DNA of 64,000 bases, taken from NCBI RefSeq assembly GCF_000293885.2, contig NZ_CP010945.1:4608001-4672000 (forward strand), read 5' to 3'. The notes under the pieces were generated by a model. It made no database searches and was not told the DNA's origin. It saw only the letters and a program-made list of their open reading frames with translations. Positions 1-9,800 of this stretch are shown here, piece by piece. The position numbers and the translations under genes are program-made. The first letter of the stretch is position 1. The number at the start of each line of letters is the position of its first letter. The DNA is from Pseudomonas fluorescens NCIMB 11764. Its GTDB lineage: Bacteria > Pseudomonadota > Gammaproteobacteria > Pseudomonadales > Pseudomonadaceae.

Positions 1-182
1 GCGAACCCCTGATGGGACTCGCTTACGACGAGTCGCCGTTGTTCAGCGAAATGGAGTCCTCCCACAAGGGCTATCGCAAGTCGCTGTTGTTCTCGGTGCG
101 CACACCCTGGATTTTTGCCACGTTCTGGGTATTGCTGGGCAGTTACGCGGTTTTTATCCAAGTGACCAATCCGGGCGCATAA
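1..182 (+). CDS. C-terminal end of a hypothetical membrane protein (cut by window start)
   Basis: An open frame enters the window and ends at a TAA at 180-182, giving about 59 C-terminal residues. The visible part has a polar stretch rich in Ser, Glu and Lys, then a hydrophobic segment (roughly residues 36-52, containing FATFWVLLGSYAVF) that looks like one membrane span, then a short polar tail. A terminator hairpin follows 13 nt after the stop, which supports a real gene end. I do not recognise the family, and the N-terminal part lies outside the window, so no function is proposed. Confidence 0.5.
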   Translation, partial: EPLMGLAYDESPLFSEMESSHKGYRKSLLFSVRTPWIFATFWVLLGSYAVFIQVTNPGA

Positions 183-194
183 GACGCAAAAGTA

Positions 195-226
195 AAAAGG
201 CCCGGCAAGCGCCGGGCCTTTTTTTG
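195..226. terminator. Bidirectional intrinsic terminator
   Basis: The hairpin AAGGCCCGGC-AAGC-GCCGGGCCTT is flanked by A-runs on the left and a T-run on the right. It can therefore end both the rightward gene that enters the window and the leftward hemerythrin gene. The GC stem and the T tracts are read directly from the sequence. Confidence 0.85.
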
Positions 227-239
227 CCTGTCACTTTGA

Positions 240-716
240 TCAGGCTGCCAGATTGGCTGCACTCATTTCTTTCTTGTACTGAGCCTTAAGACTCTCCATT
301 TGCGCCCCCAATTCTTCGAGGGTGGCTTTGCCCAGCAGTTTTTTGGCCTGAGGAAACATTTCCGTTTCTTCCTCTTCGATGTGGTGTTCCAACAGCTCCT
401 TGACCACTTTCACGCGGCCGGCGAACTCCACAGAGGACGGATCGGTGACTTTCAAGTCAGGCAGCACCAGCGAGTCAACGGTGCGGTGTTCTTCCTTGGC
501 TTCGTAATACATGACGTCCTGTTCCTTGCCGCCCGCTTTTTTATACGCGGGGTACAAGACTTCCTCTTCGAGACGGGTATGGATAGTGATCTCCATTTCA
601 AGCTTGGCCAGCAGCTCGGTGCGTTTCTTTATACCGCGTTCAGTGGTTTCGCTCAGTTGGGTCAGGATGCCCTTTACGCGTTCATGGTCGGCTTGCAAAA
701 GGTCAATGGCGTTCAT
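240..716 (-). CDS. Hemerythrin HHE domain protein
   Basis: This is a 158-residue, all-helical protein of the bacterial hemerythrin/HHE cation-binding family. Such proteins bind a di-iron centre and are linked to O2, NO or redox sensing or to iron handling in the cytoplasm. Likely metal ligands are spread as in the family: an early His in LLQADHERV, His and Glu in IHTRLEEEVLYP, a His in the EEH of KEEHRTV, and His/Glu in LLEHHIEEEETEMFP. The start is supported by a GAGAG-type ribosome site about 9 nt upstream. It is a single gene that ends at the shared terminator near 195-226. The exact ligand activity cannot be read from sequence. Confidence 0.85.
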   Translation of the reverse strand: MNAIDLLQADHERVKGILTQLSETTERGIKKRTELLAKLEMEITIHTRLEEEVLYPAYKKAGGKEQDVMYYEAKEEHRTVDSLVLPDLKVTDPSSVEFAGRVKVVKELLEHHIEEEETEMFPQAKKLLGKATLEELGAQMESLKAQYKKEMSAANLAA

Positions 717-876
717 GGTCGATTCTCTCGAATAGTCACGGGGATGAGCGCAAACGGTCTCAAGGCCGAAGGTCGCTCATAGTCCTGGAGCATTTGTCGT
801 GCCGACTGGCCATTGAAACAAGTGCCTTTAAAATCAATAGCTTGAAGTCGCTGATGGCGAACTGTAGTCATGCAGG

Positions 877-906
877 CTGCATGAGTCCGGATTTTGACTC
901 ATGCAG
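877..906. other. Perfect 11-bp hairpin in the 717-1232 intergenic stretch
   Basis: The stretch between the hemerythrin promoter and the antiporter gene holds no convincing gene. Inside it CTGCATGAGTC and GACTCATGCAG form a perfect 11-bp stem around an 8-nt loop, followed by a T-rich tract (TTTCTTTTT near 914-922). Just upstream, CATGCAG/CTGCATG can form an alternative stem with the same left arm. This resembles a rightward terminator or part of a small RNA, but no rightward gene ends here. Confidence 0.45.
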
Positions 907-1232
907 TTCGCGGCTTTCTTTTTACAGCCCAATCCACCCGGTTTTTTCAGTGCGACCACTGATCAGATTCGCCACTCACGCAACTGAACTCGCCGTGAAC
1001 CCTCGCTCCCTTAATACAGACACCGATGCCTTTCTTTATCGAACAGCGAGGATGCAGCCCGGGTTGAAGCATTGCGATCTATGGCGCCGGACCGGTGGGT
1101 TTGTTGAGTGCGGCCTGCGCAAAAATGCTCGGTGCCGAGCAACCCGGTTCCAGTGATGTACCGCTGACCGAGAACCTGGAAACCACCCCGATACCGGCAC
1201 TCTAGATTCGCCCCGTTGTGAACGCGGGTTTA

Positions 1233-1262
1233 TGTGGCGAGGGAGCAAGCTCCCTCGCCACA
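1233..1262. repeat. REP-like palindrome (GTGGCGAGGGAGC family)
   Basis: TGTGGCGAGGGAGC and its exact complement are separated by AA, giving a 30-bp perfect palindrome. It sits just after the end of the leftward antiporter gene, a typical place for Pseudomonas REP elements. The same core recurs at about 4063, 6519 and 23644. Confidence 0.8.
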
Positions 1263-1290
1263 CCGGTTTGCTCCGACTGCTCGCTTTAGC

Positions 1291-2634
1291 TCAAGTCTTT
1301 TGTTTTTTGCGATGCTCGTACCACGCCAGCATCGGTTGCGTGCTGATGCCATGGATGAGGATGCTCAGCGCAACCACCGACAACGTGAGGTCAGTGCAAA
1401 TAGCTGCGATTGAAGGCGCGAGCCCATGGTTAAGGGCATAGAAAAGGTAATACAGGCTACCGATGCCGCGAATGCCGAACCAGCCGATCAACAGGCGCTG
1501 GCGCCCGTCCAGCAATCCACGCCAGGGCAGGGCGGCGACGCTCAGCGGTCGGATCAGACAAAACAACACGCCGCCGATCAGCAGCGCTCGCCAGTCCCAG
1601 TGCCCAATCAGCACGACCCCAAGCAGCGTCACCAGAAACACTTCCATGGCGCGTTCGACCAGACCGCCGAAGGCGAGCATGTCGCCCATCATGATACCGG
1701 CGGCGACCTGCGTGTCTTCAAGACCTTCGGTGTCGCCATGAACGGCCTGGTGCGGTTCGACATTCTGATGGCCGACCACCGGCTGAACTCGATGCTCGGC
1801 GGGCAGTTCGTCGTCGCCGGTGGATTGGACTTCCACATGGCGAAGCCCCAGGCCCGCGGCGAACACGGACAAAAAGCCGTAGCCATGAATCGATTCGGCA
1901 GCGACGTACGCCAGGGCGATCAGCGCGAGGGCCAGGTAGTCGTTGGGGGAAAGAGTGCTGTCGTCATTTTTGATCCGCAGTACCAACGTCAGGCGACCAA
2001 TGCCGCGCCCCATCGCATACCCCGTGAGCAAGCCGGCAGGGACGGCCCAGAGCAGGCTGCGCAAAGCCCAGTCGCCCAGCCAGCCGGGGTTGCCGTCGTG
2101 TTGCAACAACAGCAACCCTAGGATCACGAACGGAAAGGCAATTCCGTCGTTGAGCCCCGCTTCACCGGAGAGGCCGAATCGCACACTGTCGTCATCCCGG
2201 GCGTCGTTGACTTGCACCAGCGCGGCGAGAACCGGGTCGGTGGGTGCCAGTATCGACCCAATCAACACGGCCGCGCCCCAGGACAATTCGAAACCGTAGT
2301 GCAGCAGCAGCGACACGCCGGTAATGGTCAACACCATCACCGGGCCAGCCAGTCCCACGGCGATGCGCCAGTTTTTGTCCTTGAAGGGCGAGCGCAATTT
2401 CAGGCCGCACACAAACAACGAAAAGAGCACCGCGACTTCCGTCAGGTGCTCCATCCAGGTCGAGGCGTCGTTCATGTCCAGCTTCAACAGGCCGAGTGCT
2501 GCCGGCCCGATAGCGACTCCCAGCATCAGGCACACCGCCGAGGTGGTCACCGGCATCCAGCGCAGGTACGACGACGTCAACGCCAGTGTCAGCAGCACCG
2601 CACCCAACACCGCCACCCAGAGAATGAAGCTCAT
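1291..2634 (-). CDS. CPA1-family Na+(K+)/H+ antiporter, NhaP-like
   Basis: This is a 447-residue polytopic inner-membrane protein of the monovalent cation:proton antiporter-1 family. It exchanges Na+ or K+ for protons and so supports pH and salt homeostasis. Family marks are the APTDPVLA motif in the middle of the membrane domain, the GLNDG motif (acidic residue for ion binding) and the late RGIGSLYYL motif. Between the first block of spans and the C-terminal spans there is a hydrophilic loop rich in His, Gln and Glu (around residues 255-300). There is no long cytoplasmic regulatory tail. The gene lies 46 nt after the Yip1-domain gene on the same strand, so the two may be co-transcribed. The start ATG has only a weak ribosome site. 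Confidence 0.87.
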   Translation of the reverse strand: MSFILWVAVLGAVLLTLALTSSYLRWMPVTTSAVCLMLGVAIGPAALGLLKLDMNDASTWMEHLTEVAVLFSLFVCGLKLRSPFKDKNWRIAVGLAGPVMVLTITGVSLLLHYGFELSWGAAVLIGSILAPTDPVLAALVQVNDARDDDSVRFGLSGEAGLNDGIAFPFVILGLLLLQHDGNPGWLGDWALRSLLWAVPAGLLTGYAMGRGIGRLTLVLRIKNDDSTLSPNDYLALALIALAYVAAESIHGYGFLSVFAAGLGLRHVEVQSTGDDELPAEHRVQPVVGHQNVEPHQAVHGDTEGLEDTQVAAGIMMGDMLAFGGLVERAMEVFLVTLLGVVLIGHWDWRALLIGGVLFCLIRPLSVAALPWRGLLDGRQRLLIGWFGIRGIGSLYYLFYALNHGLAPSIAAICTDLTLSVVALSILIHGISTQPMLAWYEHRKKQKT

Positions 2635-2680
2635 GCGCTGTACTCGCCGGACAGGTGTTGCGATGTTGGGCCGTGGGCGA

Positions 2681-3292
2681 TCAACCGACAGTCGCGCGCA
2701 GGTATTCAGGTGTCAGGACGTTGAACCACACCAGGATCATTTCCACCAGGACAGTGACCAGCACCAACAACCCGACACCCCACACGCAGGCGGCATTCAG
2801 CAAGCCCTGTTCCTTGCGTTCGTGCATGAAGGTCGGCATGCCGACAAACAGCAAAAACGTCGAGTAGATCGAGGCCGCCCCGAGCACGGCGATCGCCAGC
2901 CAACGACTCGGGTACAGACCGGCAAAGCCTGCAAGGAAAAACGGGGTGACGGTATACGCGGCAAAACCGATGCACTGGTTGACCGTCGGCCGGGCATCGA
3001 ACGTACGGGACATCCAGCGTATGAACAGCCCCATCAGCGCCACGCCGGCGACAATGGTCACGTAAAGCAGCACGCATAATTGCAGCGCGCTACTGCTGCT
3101 GAGCTTCACCGTTTCGTTTTCGGCCAGGCTCCATCCGACGTAGGTGGTCCCGATAAACAGGCACACGGCAGGGATCAAGGCGAGCAGCAACAAATGAGCG
3201 AGGTAGTGGCGCGGGTGGGCTTCCTCTTCCTTGCGGATATCCGTCCACGCGAAATTCGGTTGGGTAAACAGTTTGACGATAGGTGCGGACAT
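2681..3292 (-). CDS. Yip1-domain membrane protein
   Basis: This 203-residue integral membrane protein has a short cytoplasmic N-terminus (FTQPNFAWTDIRKEE) and then five hydrophobic segments, the arrangement of bacterial Yip1-domain proteins. Members of this family are mostly uncharacterised, and no enzymatic motif is visible. The start ATG follows a strong AGGAGG ribosome site. The downstream neighbour on the same strand is the CPA1 antiporter (46-nt gap), which suggests an operon, but a functional link is only inferred. Confidence 0.75.
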   Translation of the reverse strand: MSAPIVKLFTQPNFAWTDIRKEEEAHPRHYLAHLLLLALIPAVCLFIGTTYVGWSLAENETVKLSSSSALQLCVLLYVTIVAGVALMGLFIRWMSRTFDARPTVNQCIGFAAYTVTPFFLAGFAGLYPSRWLAIAVLGAASIYSTFLLFVGMPTFMHERKEQGLLNAACVWGVGLLVLVTVLVEMILVWFNVLTPEYLRATVG

Positions 3293-3462
3293 GACGACCT
3301 CCTGATCGGGGGCGGCCCCGTGACAGGGGCCCCTAAACGTATTGAGGGGCGCGCATTGTCAGGGGTTCACTTTTTCTGGCCGCCGCCGTGGAGTGTGCCG
3401 ATAGAGGGAATGTTTGCTCGCGGGGAAGGTCAACCGAGCAGCTCTCTGTCGGGAGAATTGCC

Positions 3463-3984
3463 ATGAGCGTCAGCCAGTCCGTGGTCGAGTATTTGCGGCA
3501 AAACGATTTGCTGCTGACTACTGCGGAGTCCTGCACCGCCGGAAAAATCGTCACGCTTCTGGCGGAGGTGCCGCACAGCGGTGAGTTGATCGAGAGCGGC
3601 TACGTGGTCTATTCCCCCGAAGCGAAACAACGTTTGCTCAACGTCAGCCCTTCGACGATCGAAACGTTCAACCTGACCAGTTGTGAAGTCGCCCGGGAAA
3701 TGGCAGAAGGGGCACTGCGCGACAGCACCGCCAATGTTGCCGTGGCGACCACCGGCATCCTTGGTCCGGAAGACGTCGATGGCATACCGGCCGGCACCAT
3801 TTGTTTTGCCTGGGCCTATCAGACCCGTCATGGGCGCAGTGTCTTCAGTCAGCAGGAGCGGTTTTTCGGCACTCGGACTCAGGTGCAACTGATGGCCGCA
3901 GAACATGCCCTGAAGCTGCTGCCGGACTTCCATCGGCGTGCGTTGGCCGGTGAGCGAGGGGCAGGAGAAAGTCATGGGCGATGA
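3463..3984 (+). CDS. CinA-family protein (nicotinamide-nucleotide amidohydrolase type)
   Basis: This 173-residue protein matches the stand-alone C-terminal CinA (PncC-like) domain, which deamidates nicotinamide mononucleotide in pyridine-nucleotide recycling. Visible family marks are LLTTAESCTAGKI near the N-terminus, SGELIESGYVVYSPEAK, and ATTGILGPEDVDGIPAGTICFAW. I chose the ATG at 3463 because GGGAG lies about 8 nt upstream and the family begins there; the in-frame ATG at 3388 would add 25 residues that do not look like the family. It is shorter than full-length CinA, which carries an extra N-terminal molybdopterin-binding-like domain. It overlaps no neighbour and is monocistronic as far as I can see. 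Confidence 0.85.
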   Translation: MSVSQSVVEYLRQNDLLLTTAESCTAGKIVTLLAEVPHSGELIESGYVVYSPEAKQRLLNVSPSTIETFNLTSCEVAREMAEGALRDSTANVAVATTGILGPEDVDGIPAGTICFAWAYQTRHGRSVFSQQERFFGTRTQVQLMAAEHALKLLPDFHRRALAGERGAGESHGR

Positions 3985-4062
3985 GTGTTCCCTGACCAAT
4001 TCGATGCCGGTCATCGTCACGTTGATTGCGATTAATGCCGAGCTGTCGAGCCCTGAGCCGCT

Positions 4063-4110
4063 TCTGTGGCGAGGGAGCTTGCTCCCGCCGGGCTGCGAAG
4101 CAGCCCCCAA
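4063..4110. repeat. REP-like element
   Basis: TGTGGCGAGGGAGCTTGCTCCCGC followed by GGGCTGCGAAGCAGCCC forms two adjacent hairpins of the same family as the element at 1233. It lies in the gap between the convergent CinA-family and SDR genes. Confidence 0.7.
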
Positions 4111-4178
4111 ATCCGACATCCAATGCCATTTTTGTAAGCGCAGCGCACTCAAGCGCGAGCAAGCACCATGTTGTTCCT

Positions 4179-5036
4179 TCAAAGCATCGGTTTGCCACCG
4201 GTAATCCCATAGCGCTGACCGGTGATGTAGCTGGCCTCATCCGACGCCAGCAGCACATAAATCGGCGCCACTTCGACCGGTTGTCCCGGCCGTCCCAGGG
4301 GTGTCTGCCCACCAAAATTCTGCACTTCCTCATCCGGCATGGTCGAGACGATCAACGGTGTCCAGATGGGCCCCGGCGCTACGCAGTTCACCCGGATGTT
4401 TTTCGGCCCCAGCATTTGCGCCAGGCCCGCTGTGAAATTGGCAATCGCGCCCTTGGTCGTGGCGTAGGGGAGGAGCGTCGGCTTGGGCATGTCCGAATTG
4501 ACCGAGCTGGTGTTGATGATCGAACTGCCGGGTTTCATGTGCTTCAGCGCCGCCTGGCAGATCCGGAAGATGGCGGTGATGTTGACGTCGAAGGTCATCA
4601 CCCATTCTTCGTCCGGGATGTCCTCGAAGTTTTCGTGGGTCATCTGGAACGCGGCGTTGTTGACCAGAATGTCGATACGGCCAAAACGCTCGACGGTTTT
4701 ATCGACCAGCGCCTGGCATTGCGCTTTGTGCGCGATGTCGCCGGGCAGCAACACGCACTGACGCCCGGCCTGTTCGACCCAGCGCGCGGTTTCCTGCGCA
4801 TCTTCATGTTCGTTGAGGTAGGCCACGGCGACGTCCGCGCCTTCACGGGCGAAGGCGATCGCGACTGCGCGGCCGATCCCGCTGTCGGCGCCGGTGATCA
4901 GGGCAATTTTGCCGTCCAGGCGGCCGGAGCCTTTGTAGCTCTGCTCGCCACAATCCGGATACGGGTCCATTTTCTTCTGGGAGCCGGGGACCGGCTGGCC
5001 CTGTTTCTTGAAAGGTGGTTTTGGATAGTCAGTCAT
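4179..5036 (-). CDS. SDR-family oxidoreductase with N-terminal extension (YghA/YhdF-like)
   Basis: This is a 285-residue classical short-chain dehydrogenase. A roughly 40-residue Pro/Lys-rich lead (PKPPFKKQGQPVPGSQKKMDPYPD) precedes the Rossmann domain, as in the general-stress SDRs related to E. coli YghA and Bacillus YhdF. The cofactor motif is TGADSGIG (48-55). NNAA is near 126-129, the catalytic Ser lies in INTSSV, and the Tyr191-x3-Lys195 pair is in YATTK. The late CVAPGPIWTPL segment is typical. The substrate is unknown; NADP(H)-dependent reduction of an aldehyde or ketone under stress is inferred from relatives. The start has a GGAGA site at proper distance. Confidence 0.87.
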   Translation of the reverse strand: MTDYPKPPFKKQGQPVPGSQKKMDPYPDCGEQSYKGSGRLDGKIALITGADSGIGRAVAIAFAREGADVAVAYLNEHEDAQETARWVEQAGRQCVLLPGDIAHKAQCQALVDKTVERFGRIDILVNNAAFQMTHENFEDIPDEEWVMTFDVNITAIFRICQAALKHMKPGSSIINTSSVNSDMPKPTLLPYATTKGAIANFTAGLAQMLGPKNIRVNCVAPGPIWTPLIVSTMPDEEVQNFGGQTPLGRPGQPVEVAPIYVLLASDEASYITGQRYGITGGKPML

Positions 5037-5149
5037 CGGAAATCTCCGTTCTCAAGGCAGAAGAGTCAAAGGGTGGACCCCGCTCTTTTGTCTTGAGTTC
5101 GGTTGGATTTCGGACGGTTGCTGAAACCTTCAAATCAACCCGACCTCCT

Positions 5150-5237
5150 GTGGGAGCTAGCCTGCTAGCGATGGCGTCGGATCAGTCAGCGTCTATGTCG
5201 ACTGACACTCCGCCATCGCTAGCAGGCTAGCTCCCAC
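5150..5237. repeat. Long inverted repeat, GTGGGAGCTAGC family
   Basis: A 27-bp perfect stem (5150-5176 against 5211-5237, starting GTGGGAGCTAGCCTGC) encloses a 34-nt loop that itself holds a small GTCAG/CTGAC stem. This is a second REP-like family, related to the element at 12532. It lies between the SDR promoter and the end of the leftward patB-like gene. Confidence 0.8.
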
Positions 5238-5267
5238 GGGGGGGATTGTCTTTACCTTCAGATGGAA

Positions 5268-6428
5268 TCAGGCCTTGAGATTGATCAGGCTGCGCTCCAT
5301 CCGCGCAATCCCTTCTTCCAGCATCGCGCGCGGACAACCGAAATTCAGGCGGACGAACTGTTTGCAGTCATCGCCAAAATCCAGGCCTGGGCTGAGCCCG
5401 ACCTTCGCCTGTTCAAGGAAGAACTGCTGCGGATTATCCAGACCCAGCGCCGAGCAATCGAGCCACGCCAGATAAGTGCTCTGCGGTACGTTCATGGTGA
5501 CGCCCGGCAGCCGGGTGCGAACGGCATCGACCAGGTAATCGCGGTTGGCTTGCAGGTAACCCACCAGCTCGGTCAGCCACGGCCCGGCTTCGGTATAAGC
5601 CACGCGTGTCGCTTCCATACCCAGCGGGTTGACGCTGTCGACCATGCCGCAACGGGCGTGGTTGACTCGCTCACGCAAAGCCCGGTCCTGAATGATCATG
5701 AACGAGGTCTTCAGGCCGGCGATGTTGTAGGCCTTGCTCGCCGACATCAGCGTAATGGTGCGCCGGGCGATTTCAGGACTCAACGACGCGGTGGGAACAT
5801 GTTTGCGCCCGTCGAAGCACAGTTCGGCGTGGATTTCGTCGGAGATGATCCAGGCGTCCTGTTCGCGGCAGATGTCTGCCACCGCTTGCAGTTCGTTCCG
5901 TGGGAACGCCTTGCCCAGCGGGTTGTGCGGATTGCTCAGCAGCAACGCGCCGCCACCGGCCAGCGACTGGCGCAAGGTATCGAGCGGCGTCATGTAGGTG
6001 CCGTCAGCCTGTGTGTCGAAATTCAGTTCAACCTTGTTCAGGCCCCAATGGCCGGGGGCATGCCGCAGCGGCGGGTAGTTCGGAACCTGGACCACGACGT
6101 TCTGTTGCGGTTGCACCAGTGCGTTCAAGGCCATGTTGAAACCCGACTCCACACCCGGCAGGAAAATCAGTTCCTGCGGCTCGACGCGCCAGGTGTATTT
6201 GTTCCAGAGGTCGGCAACGATGGCGTCGCGCAAGTCGTCCTGCGCCACGCTGTAGCCGAGCAATGGATGCTCCAGACGTTTTTGCAGGGCCTGGATAATC
6301 ACCGGCGGCGCGGCGAAGTCCATGTCGGCGACCCACATCGGCAGAACCTCGGCCGGGTAGCGGCTCCACTTGGTGCTGCCGGTGTTGTGGCGGTCGAACA
6401 CCTGATCAAAATCGAAAGTCATGCTCAT
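5268..6428 (-). CDS. patB: MalY/PatB-family PLP-dependent C-S lyase
   Basis: This is a 386-residue fold-type I PLP enzyme of the MalY/PatB group, which cleaves the C-S bond of cystathionine and related S-cysteine conjugates to thiol, pyruvate and ammonia. Marks are the N-terminal VLPMWVADMDFAAPP signature, GYS near residue 58, NPHNPLGK (substrate and PLP binding), SDEIHAEL (PLP-ring Asp) and the Schiff-base lysine at about Lys232 in SASKAYNIAGLK. The C-terminus has RLNFGCPR, with an Arg for the substrate carboxylate. Its length is normal for the family. The start at 6428 has a weak ribosome site, and an ATG two codons later is an alternative. The preferred substrate is not readable from sequence. 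Confidence 0.87.
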   Translation of the reverse strand: MSMTFDFDQVFDRHNTGSTKWSRYPAEVLPMWVADMDFAAPPVIIQALQKRLEHPLLGYSVAQDDLRDAIVADLWNKYTWRVEPQELIFLPGVESGFNMALNALVQPQQNVVVQVPNYPPLRHAPGHWGLNKVELNFDTQADGTYMTPLDTLRQSLAGGGALLLSNPHNPLGKAFPRNELQAVADICREQDAWIISDEIHAELCFDGRKHVPTASLSPEIARRTITLMSASKAYNIAGLKTSFMIIQDRALRERVNHARCGMVDSVNPLGMEATRVAYTEAGPWLTELVGYLQANRDYLVDAVRTRLPGVTMNVPQSTYLAWLDCSALGLDNPQQFFLEQAKVGLSPGLDFGDDCKQFVRLNFGCPRAMLEEGIARMERSLINLKA

Positions 6429-6518
6429 CTCATAAAGGCCGGGATTAATTCGGCAGACATGATAAGGCCAAGCCCCTGTGGGAGCGAGCCGAGTGGAGAG
6501 GGGATTTGTGGTGAGGTT

Positions 6519-6645
6519 TTTTGTGGCGAGGGGATTTATCCCCGTTCGGCGGCGAAGCCGTCGTAGATCCTGTCAACCCGGTATGACCGAAAGAATGCAG
6601 GGGGCTGCTTCGCAGCCCAACGGGGATAAACTCCTCGCCACAAAG
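6519..6645. repeat. Compound REP-like inverted repeat
   Basis: The left arm TTTGTGGCGAGGGGATTTAT and a near-complementary right arm ending in CTCCTCGCCACAAA (about 6619-6644) flank smaller hairpins such as GGGCTGCTTCGCAGCCC. It occupies most of the gap between the divergent patB-like and fdnG genes. The remaining 160 nt before fdnG hold the presumed fdn promoter and a small ACCCGG/CCGGGT hairpin at about 6764-6783. Confidence 0.7.
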
Positions 6646-6806
6646 GCTCTCCCACGGCGGAAAAACCTGGGCCGGCGGTCGGTTTTCACACAGTCTTCGA
6701 CTGCATTGTCTAGAGTTTGAAGTGTCGGTAGCTACGCTGCCGCCGCCGTGATTGCCCCGAAAAACCCGGCACAAGTACCGGGTCTTCACCTGATCAGGAG
6801 TGCACG

Positions 6807-9800
6807 ATGGATCTCAACCGTCGTCAGTTCTTCAAGGTCGCCGGTATCGGCCTTGCAGGCTCGAGCCTGGGCGCGCTGGGCATGGCCCCGGCGCCGGCCT
6901 TCGCCGAGCAGGTGCGCCACTTCAAGCTCGCCCACACCCATGAAACCCGCAACACCTGCCCGTACTGCTCGGTAGGCTGCGGCTTGATCATGTACAGCCA
7001 GGGCGATGCCGCCAAGAATGTCGCGCAAAACATCATCCACATCGAAGGCGATGCCGACCATCCGGTCAATCGCGGCACGCTGTGCCCGAAAGGCGCGGGC
7101 CTGCTGGATTTCATTCACAGCCCCGGCCGCCTGCAGTATCCGCAGGTGCGCAAGCCGGGCAGCACGGAGTGGACGCGCATTTCCTGGGATGAAGCGCTGG
7201 ATCGCGTCGCCGACCTGATGAAGGCCGACCGCGACGCCAACTTCATCGAGAAAAACGCCCAGGGTCAAACGGTGAACCGCTGGCTGACCACTGGTTTTCT
7301 TGCGGCTTCGGCGGCGTCCAACGAAGCGGGTTACATCACCCACAAGGTCATTCGCAGTCTCGGCATGCTGGGGTTTGATAACCAGGCGCGTGTCTGACAC
7401 GGCCCGACGGTGGCAAGTCTTGCCCCGACGTACGGCCGTGGTGCCATGACCAATACCTGGACCGATATCGCCAACGCGAATCTGATCCTGGTGATGGGCG
7501 GCAACGCAGCAGAAGCGCACCCATGCGGTTTCAAATGGGTGACCGAAGCCAAGGCGCACAATGCCGCGCGGCTGATCGTGGTCGACCCGCGATTCACCCG
7601 CACTGCGTCCGTGGCCGACTATTACGCGCCGATTCGCACCGGCACCGACATCGCCTTCATGGGCGGGCTGATCAATTACCTGCTGACCGAGGACAAGATC
7701 CAGCACGAGTACGTGCGCAACTACACCGACGTGTCATTCATCGTCAAAGCCGGGTATGGCTTCGAGGACGGAATTTTCAGCGGGTACGACGTGACCAAAC
7801 GCGCGTACACCGACAAGTCCGGCTGGGGTTATGAACTCGGTGAAGACGGCTTCGTCAAGGTCGACCCGACCCTGCAAGACCCGCACTGCGTCTATCAATT
7901 GATGAAGCAGCATTACAGTCGCTACAACATCGAGCTGGCCAGTCAGATTTGCGGCATGCCCGTGGACGCCATGCAAAAGATCTGGGAAGAGATCGCCACC
8001 TGCTCGCAACCGGGCAAGACCATGACGATCCTCTATGCCTTGGGCTGGACGCAGCACTCGATCGGTTCGCAAATCATTCGCAGCGCCGCCATGGTGCAGT
8101 TGCTGCTGGGCAACGTCGGCATGCCGGGCGGGGGCGTCAATGCCTTGCGCGGGCACTCCAATATCCAGGGGTTGACGGACCTCGGGCTGCTGTCCAATGC
8201 GCTGCCGGGCTATCTGACGTTGCCGCAGGACGCGGAGCAGGACTACAACGCCTACATCACCAAACGCACGCAAAAACCATTGCGGCCGGGGCAGCTGTCC
8301 TACTGGCAGAACTACAGCAAATTCCACGTCAGCCTGATGAAAGCCTGGTACGCCGGCAACGCTACGGCCGAGAACAATTGGGCGTACGACTATTTGCCGA
8401 AACTCGACATCCCCAACTACGACATCCTCAAAGTGTTCGACCTGATGGGGCAGGGCAAGGTCAACGGTTACATGTGCCAGGGCTTCAACCCGATTGCCGC
8501 GTTGCCCGACAAAAATCGGGTGATGGCGGCGCTGGCCAGGTTGAAATGGCTGGTGGTGATGGACCCGCTGTCCACCGAGACCTCGGAATTCTGGCGCAAC
8601 GTCGGGCCGTATAACGATGTGGAAACCGCCGGCATCCAGACCGAAGTGATTCGCCTGCCTACCACCTGTTTCGCCGAGGAAGACGGCTCTCTGGTCAACA
8701 GCAGTCGCTGGCTGCAATGGCACTGGAAAGGCGCCGACGGCCCTGGCGAAGCGCGCACCGACGTGCAGATCATGAGCGAGCTGTTCCTGCGCCTGCGTCA
8801 ACGCTATCAAGCCCATGGCGGCACTTATCCCGACCCGATCCTCAAACTGTCGTGGCCCTACAGGATTGCCGACGAACCGGCGCCGGAAGAGCTGGCCAGG
8901 GAGATCAACGGCTACGCCACCACCGACTTCACCGATGCGACGGGTGTGGCGATCAAGGGCAAGGCGCAACTGGCCGGCTTTGGTCAACTCAAGGACGACG
9001 GCAGCACCGCGTCAGGCTGCTGGATCTTTTGCGGCAGCTGGACCGAGGCCGGTAACCAGATGGCCCGGCGCGACAACAGCGATCCGTATGGCATGAAACA
9101 GCACCAGGGCTGGGCCTGGGCCTGGCCGGCGAACCGGCGGATTCTCTACAACCGCGCCTCCTCCGACCCGCTAGGCAAACCGTGGGACGAGAAAAAACGC
9201 CTGGTGTGGTGGAACGGTAAAGTCTGGGGCGGCACCGACGTGCCGGACTTCAAGGCCGACTCGCCACCGGAAGCCGGGATGAATCCGTTCATCATGAACC
9301 CTGAAGGCGTGGCGCGGTTCTTTGCCGTCGACAAGATGAACGAAGGCCCGTTCCCGGAACACTACGAGCCGTTCGAGACGCCCATCGGCATCAACCCGCT
9401 GCACCCGGAAAACAAGAAAGCCACCAGTAACCCGGCGGCGCGGATCTTCGATTCGGTATGGGATTCCCTCGGCGTGGCCAAGGATTACCCGTACGCCGCC
9501 ACCAGCTACCGGCTGACCGAGCATTTCCACTTCTGGAGCAAGCATTGCAAGCTCAACGCCATTTCCCAGCCGGAGCAGTTCGTCGAGATCGGCGAGGTGC
9601 TGGCCAAGGAAAAAGGCATCGTTGCCGGTGACCGGGTGCGGGTCAGCAGCAAACGCGGGCATATCGAAGCGGTGGCGGTGGTGACCAAGCGGATACGCCC
9701 GCTGCAGGTCAACAATCAGGTGGTGCACCAGATCGGCATCCCGTTGCACTGGGGATTCACCGGGCTCACGCGTCACGGTTACCTGACCAATACCCTGGTG

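Noticed and set aside
794..1156. Possible 120-residue protein in the gap after the hemerythrin gene
   Set aside because: No ribosome site, no similarity, unusual composition, and it is interrupted by a palindrome-rich region.
5262..6566. 434-codon rightward frame opposite the PatB-like gene
   Set aside because: Antisense shadow of a clearly identified PLP enzyme gene.
7395..7397. In-frame TGA in fdnG as a nonsense mutation or frameshift
   Set aside because: It is at the selenocysteine position of the family, is followed by a SECIS hairpin, and the genome carries selA, selB and tRNA-Sec alongside.
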